From DASVWH01 sp036389715 (GTDB lineage: Bacteria > Acidobacteriota > Blastocatellia > Pyrinomonadales > Pyrinomonadaceae): DNA of 9,635 bases. This document shows positions 6,872 to 9,635 of the stretch, in pieces. Position 1 is the stretch's first letter, and every line of letters starts with the position of its first letter. Where the stretch lies: contig DASVWH010000165.1 of the NCBI GenBank assembly GCA_036389715.1, forward strand, positions 1-9,635, in the 5' to 3' direction. A model generated the notes under the pieces. It was not told where the DNA came from and ran no database searches. It saw only the letters and a program-made list of their open reading frames with translations. The position numbers and the translations under genes are program-made.

Positions 6872-6938
6872 GGCGCAAACGGCGTTTGGCAAGCGCGGCA
6901 AAAGGCGCAAACGTACCACCATCGGACGCTTCAAACGG
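6872..6938. repeat. Cluster of CAAACG repeats upstream of the VWFA gene
   Basis: The ten-base word GGCGCAAACG occurs at 6872-6881 and 6904-6913, and CAAACGG recurs at 6876-6882 and 6932-6938. The first copy also forms an inverted repeat, CAAACG (6876-6881) with CGTTTG (6883-6888). The cluster is 50-116 bases before the VWFA start, where operators commonly lie. No binding protein can be named. Confidence 0.4.
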
Positions 6939-6990
6939 AGCGTGAGTTGCTTTGAGCGAGAGCGCGCGGGCGGCCGGGCGGCGGGCGCGA

Positions 6991-7013
6991 GAGCAGTTCA
7001 AACAGGACTGCTC
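6991..7013. repeat. Inverted repeat downstream of the four-cysteine gene
   Basis: GAGCAGT (6991-6997) and ACTGCTC (7007-7013) form a seven-base-pair stem with a nine-base loop. It is 39 bases past the stop of the minus-strand gene at 7052. Neither side has a proper T-run (CCTTTC on the plus side). It may mark the transcript end, but it is not a standard terminator. Confidence 0.35.
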
Positions 7014-7051
7014 CCTTTCACCGCTGCGGCCGCTTCGCCCGCGCCGTGTCT

Positions 7052-7753
7052 CTATCTCTCGCCGACGATCTTGGGGATGCGCGTGCGTGTGCGGCGCGCG
7101 GGCGGCGGCGCGGCGGCGGCATCGGCTGAGAGGACAGGCGTGAGGGGCGCGGGCGGCTCGACGGCGACCGGGCGCGGGCGTCCGCGACGCGCGGCGGCTC
7201 GCTCGGCTTCCGCCGCGACCACTCGCTTGGCTTTGTCAATGCGCTTGCGCGGGACGAGCTGAAAGCGCAGCTCCATCTCCTGTGCGACCTTGTAAATGTT
7301 CTTGGCTTTTGCGCCGCGCTCGGCCCGGCGGATGATCTCGCCCAGGTCCAGCAGCTCGGCCTGATCGTCTTTTCCAATCCAAATGTAAACGGCTTCCGGC
7401 ATCTCTCGTTTCACCTCTAAACGGATAAGCTCGCGCATCTCGACGGCCGTCGCGGTCGCCAGCACGGGCAAGCGCGCGCGCTCGGGAGCCCCGGAACGCG
7501 CGGCGAAATAATCTTCGACGAGCAGGTCCACATGCGGACGATGCTCGTCATAAAAAAGCGCGAAATCCTGGCAGCGTGTGCGGAAGGGACAATTGACGGA
7601 GCAGACCAGCGCGTCTTTGAAATGCCCGTAGCGGTTGCAATAGAGCTTCAAACGCATTCTGACTAAATCGTGCGGCACGCGCTTCTCCCTGCCCGCGCTT
7701 GATTTCAGCGCAAGATAGACCTCTGGTTCTAACGGTTCGGGAGTAGCGGGCAC
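7052..7753 (-). CDS. Uncharacterised four-cysteine protein with AT-hook-like tail
   Basis: I do not recognise this 233-residue protein. Near its N-terminus it has four cysteines (C39, C51, C55, C61) in LYCNRYGHFKDALVC, SVNC and RTRC, spaced as for a zinc or iron-sulfur site. A helical, charged middle part (about 65-175) follows. The Ala/Pro/Arg-rich tail contains RRGRPRP at 189-195, an AT-hook-like core, and ends RTRTRIPKIVGER. Together these suggest a cytoplasmic nucleic-acid-associated protein, by inference only. Two starts are possible. GTG 7753 gives 233 residues but has no clear ribosome site. GTG 7678 (residue 26) has AGGGAG at 7690-7685 with ideal six-base spacing and gives 208 residues. 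A promoter-like pair whose -10 overlaps GTG 7753 favours the shorter form. No membrane segment. It stands alone and is divergent from the 7968 gene. Confidence 0.75.
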   Translation of the reverse strand: MPATPEPLEPEVYLALKSSAGREKRVPHDLVRMRLKLYCNRYGHFKDALVCSVNCPFRTRCQDFALFYDEHRPHVDLLVEDYFAARSGAPERARLPVLATATAVEMRELIRLEVKREMPEAVYIWIGKDDQAELLDLGEIIRRAERGAKAKNIYKVAQEMELRFQLVPRKRIDKAKRVVAAEAERAAARRGRPRPVAVEPPAPLTPVLSADAAAAPPPARRTRTRIPKIVGER

Positions 7754-7780
7754 TATATCACGCTCGTCCTATCCGTGCAA
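7752..7780 (-). promoter_or_regulatory. Candidate promoter overlapping the upstream GTG start
   Basis: On the minus strand TTGCAC (7780-7775) and TATAGT (7757-7752) are 17 bases apart. Transcription would begin near 7745, inside the long form of the gene, leaving about 67 bases of leader before GTG 7678 and its AGGGAG site. The -35 is only a partial match. Confidence 0.4.
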
Positions 7781-7832
7781 CTTGTGCCGCATACGCAACA
7801 CCGGTCGGCTACCAATGGACCGCCGTTAGGTC

Positions 7833-7838
7833 TATAAT
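7833..7838 (+). promoter_or_regulatory. Consensus -10 (TATAAT) for the 7968 gene
   Basis: A perfect TATAAT stands out in this GC-rich divergent gap. The sequence 17 bases upstream (TACCAA at 7810-7815) is a poor -35, so an activator or another sigma factor may be needed. If used, the leader would be about 120 bases and GC-rich, with the complementary pair GACGCC (7865-7870) and GGCGTC (7937-7942). Confidence 0.35.
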
Positions 7839-7967
7839 CCGCCGCACTCAAAACCCCTTGGCGCGACGCCCCGGCCGGGCCGCCTCCTGCCTTGATGGCG
7901 GGGGCGCGAATGTTCCTCACGGCCCGGCTGCCGGAAGGCGTCTCATCTTAAGTGGGAGGCTCTCACC

Positions 7968-8459
7968 ATGTACAAACCGAACTTCTGCGCAGAGTGTGGC
8001 GAGCGCATCGAAGGCCCGCGCTCGTTTCTCTGGACGAGCGGGAGATTCTGTGCCGCCTGTGCGCCGCGCTTTCGGCGTGCGCAATTTCTTCTGCCCATCG
8101 TCGCGGGCGCAACGCTCTTTGGCCTCGGCCTCTTCGCCGGACGCATCGCCAGGCCAGCGCCGCCGCCGCTCCTGGTCGAGCGCGGCCAACTCTCGACAGT
8201 CACTCTGCCGACCGGAGCCGCAGCAGAGCCTGCCGATGTCTCGGCGCGGCCCGCCGACGCGCCAGCGCCGAAGCCGGAGCCGAGCTACGGCCCGAACGGG
8301 ACGGCGACGGAGCGTCCGACCGAGCCGGACGAGGTCGTCTCTATCTGCGGCGCGCGAACGCAGAAGGGAACGCCCTGCCAGCGCAGGGTCCGGGGCACGG
8401 GCCGCTGCTGGCAACACAAGGGAATGCCCGCGATGATCCGTAATACCGTCGTTAATTAG
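7968..8459 (+). CDS. Membrane-anchored protein with N-terminal zinc ribbon and C-terminal Cys/His motif (DUF5763-like)
   Basis: The 163-residue product begins with a zinc-ribbon-like set (C7-x2-C10 and C28-x2-C31). One hydrophobic segment at about 40-58 (LLPIVAGATLFGLGLFAG) follows, then a Pro/Ala/Glu-rich flexible linker (60-122). The compact C-terminal motif is CGARTQKGTPCQRR, then C147-W-Q-H150. The C-x9-C-x9-C-x2-H pattern (C127, C137, C147, H150) resembles the small DUF5763-type motif (CxxxTxxGxxC ... CxxH). I assign it from memory of the pattern; its function is not known. The topology is probably a cytoplasmic zinc ribbon with the second motif across the membrane, or the reverse; the sequence does not settle this. 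ATG 7968 is preceded by GGGAGG at 7954-7959 (eight-base spacer). The next gene starts 119 bases downstream in the same direction. Confidence 0.82.
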   Translation: MYKPNFCAECGERIEGPRSFLWTSGRFCAACAPRFRRAQFLLPIVAGATLFGLGLFAGRIARPAPPPLLVERGQLSTVTLPTGAAAEPADVSARPADAPAPKPEPSYGPNGTATERPTEPDEVVSICGARTQKGTPCQRRVRGTGRCWQHKGMPAMIRNTVVN

Positions 8460-8465
8460 GAAACA

Positions 8466-8480
8466 CGGGCGGCCCGCCCG
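8466..8480. repeat. GC palindrome between the two plus-strand genes
   Basis: CGGGCG (8466-8471) and CGCCCG (8475-8480) form a six-base-pair stem with a three-base loop, seven bases after the stop at 8459. No T-run follows, so it is at best a weak or non-standard terminator. It could simply separate the 7968 and 8579 genes. Confidence 0.35.
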
Positions 8481-8578
8481 CAGCCCCGCTTGGTAACTTA
8501 GATGTGCTCGACCGCAGCCCGCTGGCCCTCTGCCGGGGCGGGCGCGCCGGGCGAGGTGAGCCCGGAAGGAGTTGAATC

Positions 8579-9070
8579 ATGAAACGAATCTCAACGGTCA
8601 TGCTCATGGCTCTGGCGGCCTGCTCGATTGCTCTCGGACAGGCGAGTGAGAGGCGCGCCGCGCTCAACAACAAGGTTGCAGAGGAGATAAGACGGCTCGA
8701 TAGAGAGTGGCTCATCGAGTCTTACGACAGGACGAATGATATGTCGGCTTTTGATCGGATCGTCGCCGATGATTTTATGATTACGCACAGCCGGGGCAAA
8801 GTTCTGAACAAGGCCGAAAAGCGTGCCGACATCATCGGTAGCCATTCTTCGCCGCCGTCGCCGGAAGCCGTCTTCAAAATCGAGGAGACCAGTGTCCGCG
8901 TGAGAGTATACAGGGACGTTGCTATCTCGACAGGCTACATCATCGAGAAATATCCGTACCAGGGTAAACAGGTCAACGACCGCGTCTATTTTACAAACAC
9001 GTACCTGAAGAGAGACGGCCGCTGGCAGGTCGTCGCTTCACAGTTGACGCGCGTTCCGCAGTCGCAGTGA
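8579..9070 (+). CDS. Exported NTF2/SnoaL-like (DUF4440-type) protein
   Basis: The 163-residue product has a short signal sequence (KR, then hydrophobic residues). The cleavage mode is ambiguous. LAAC at 12-15 fits a lipobox, making Cys15 the lipidated residue, while GQA at 20-22 could be a type I signal-peptidase site. The rest is the cone-shaped NTF2 fold: helices at about 28-65 (EEIRRLDREWLIESYDRTND), a DDFMITHSRGKVLNKAE block at 64-80, then strands (VRVRVYRDVAISTGYIIEKY) and the closing strands of the fold (FTNTYLKRDGRWQVVASQLTR). Such proteins are small ligand-binding or enzyme-like domains; no catalytic pair can be assigned. ATG 8579 has an excellent ribosome site, GGAAGGAG at 8564-8571 with a seven-base spacer. 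Its stop faces that of the amidohydrolase gene with 14 bases between them. Confidence 0.88.
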   Translation: MKRISTVMLMALAACSIALGQASERRAALNNKVAEEIRRLDREWLIESYDRTNDMSAFDRIVADDFMITHSRGKVLNKAEKRADIIGSHSSPPSPEAVFKIEETSVRVRVYRDVAISTGYIIEKYPYQGKQVNDRVYFTNTYLKRDGRWQVVASQLTRVPQSQ

Positions 9071-9084
9071 ATCGCGCGGCGCGT

Positions 9085-9635
9085 CTAGCCCGCAGGCGAA
9101 GTCAGAAATTCACCCTGCTTGAAACGCCTTTCGATTCTCTGCACGGCCGTGAAGTCACGGATGGGGTCCTCGCCGAGGACCAGAAAGCTCGCCTCGTATC
9201 CCTGCTTCAAGTGCCCTATGCGGCGCTGCGGAAAGATGGTCGCAGCGGTCGTTTGACACCACATCCTGAGCAGCTCGCCGTTGTCGAACACTCCGAGCCG
9301 GTGCAGGTTCAGGGCCTCGGCCAGCGAAGTCTGCCGGTAGCTGTCGCTGCCGACGGCAATCGGCACGCCGTGCTTCTTCAAGAGTCGTAGATTATCAACG
9401 AGCAGGTCACGCAGGCCGCCCGCCTGCATGTGCCCGCCCGCCTGTTTCTGTAGAGCGGTGTCAATGGCCGAGACCAGCGTCGTGACGACCACCACCCGTT
9501 TGCGCGCCGCGAGCCGGGCATCGGCTTCCGCAATCGCGTAACGCGCGAGCGCGGATTTCCCGTCGGTCCTGAAGCCGGGCGTGTGATTGAGCTCGTCAAC
9601 TCCGGCCGCCACCGCATGATGAAAATCGGTCGCCG
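9085..9635 (-). CDS. Amidohydrolase-family enzyme, C-terminal part (5' end outside window)
   Basis: The minus-strand frame is open at the right edge and ends with TAG at 9085. The first visible residues (ATDFHHAVAAGVDELNHTPGF) have the look of a metal-dependent amidohydrolase, with the histidine in ELNH a likely metal ligand. Further on, GVPIAVGSDSY carries the conserved catalytic Asp (codon 9345-9343), followed by TSLAEALNLHRLG, TTAATIFP and IGHLKQGYEASFLVLGEDPI. The last is the usual C-terminal 'G.i..G..ADlvvld.dP' return to the small beta-sandwich. This resembles the imidazolonepropionase/prolidase-like amidohydrolases that hydrolyse C-N bonds in cyclic amides or peptides. Substrate and any signal peptide lie upstream of the window. 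A GTG at 9612 is only internal. Confidence 0.88.
   Translation of the reverse strand, partial: ATDFHHAVAAGVDELNHTPGFRTDGKSALARYAIAEADARLAARKRVVVVTTLVSAIDTALQKQAGGHMQAGGLRDLLVDNLRLLKKHGVPIAVGSDSYRQTSLAEALNLHRLGVFDNGELLRMWCQTTAATIFPQRRIGHLKQGYEASFLVLGEDPIRDFTAVQRIERRFKQGEFLTSPAG

Noticed and set aside
7858..8443. Overlapping plus-strand frames of 192 and 163 residues, and a 166-residue minus-strand frame
   Set aside because: They overlap the 7968-8459 gene, which has the ribosome site, cysteine motifs and membrane helix. The alternatives are arginine/alanine-rich shadows.
9067..9390. 107-residue plus-strand frame after the NTF2-like gene
   Set aside because: It is antisense to the amidohydrolase, whose GSDSY and C-terminal motifs are clear on the minus strand.
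1..9635. CRISPR array, toxin-antitoxin pair, transposase or multi-gene defence system
   Set aside because: No regularly spaced repeats, no transposase motifs, no terminal inverted repeats around any gene, and no paired small overlapping genes were seen.

Overview
This is a GC-rich chromosomal window, most likely from an Acidobacteriota (Blastocatellia-like) bacterium. The assignment rests on the secreted VWFA-type protein with the N-terminal extension common in that phylum, the GAF-rich hybrid kinase and the overall gene style. It is an inference from protein character, not a measured placement.

Layout: (1) 1-2429, minus strand: a large soluble hybrid histidine kinase (PAS, two GAF, HisKA, HATPase, start of a receiver) that runs off the left edge. 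(2) 2430-2879: a non-coding divergent gap. (3) 2880-3818, plus: a secreted beta-helix protein, closed by a textbook terminator at 3890-3930. (4) 3971-4801, minus: an LpxL/HtrB-like acyltransferase with an altered catalytic motif. (5) 4933-5736, minus: a small RNA-gene locus. It holds an intact tRNA-Arg(ACG) with promoter, encoded CCA and terminator, then a small HNH endonuclease gene, then the 3' remnant of a tRNA-Lys(CTT) with its own terminator. (6) 5779-6822, minus: the secreted VWFA protein. (7) 7052-7753, minus: an unrecognised four-cysteine protein with an AT-hook-like tail. (8) 7968-8459, plus: a membrane-anchored protein with a zinc-ribbon-like N-terminus and a cysteine/histidine C-terminal motif. 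(9) 8579-9070, plus: an exported NTF2/SnoaL-like protein. (10) 9085-9635, minus: the C-terminal part of an amidohydrolase running off the right edge.

Most genes are single transcription units with alternating orientation, and no multi-gene operon or defence island is evident. The only plausibly mobile piece is the HNH gene. Its last codons and stop codon lie inside the tRNA-Lys remnant, and it is bracketed by two related 'tRNA 3' end + terminator' cassettes. This is the most interesting structure in the window. Other points worth a look are the acyltransferase with proline in the acidic catalytic position and no ATG/GTG start, and the two unrecognised cysteine-rich proteins.
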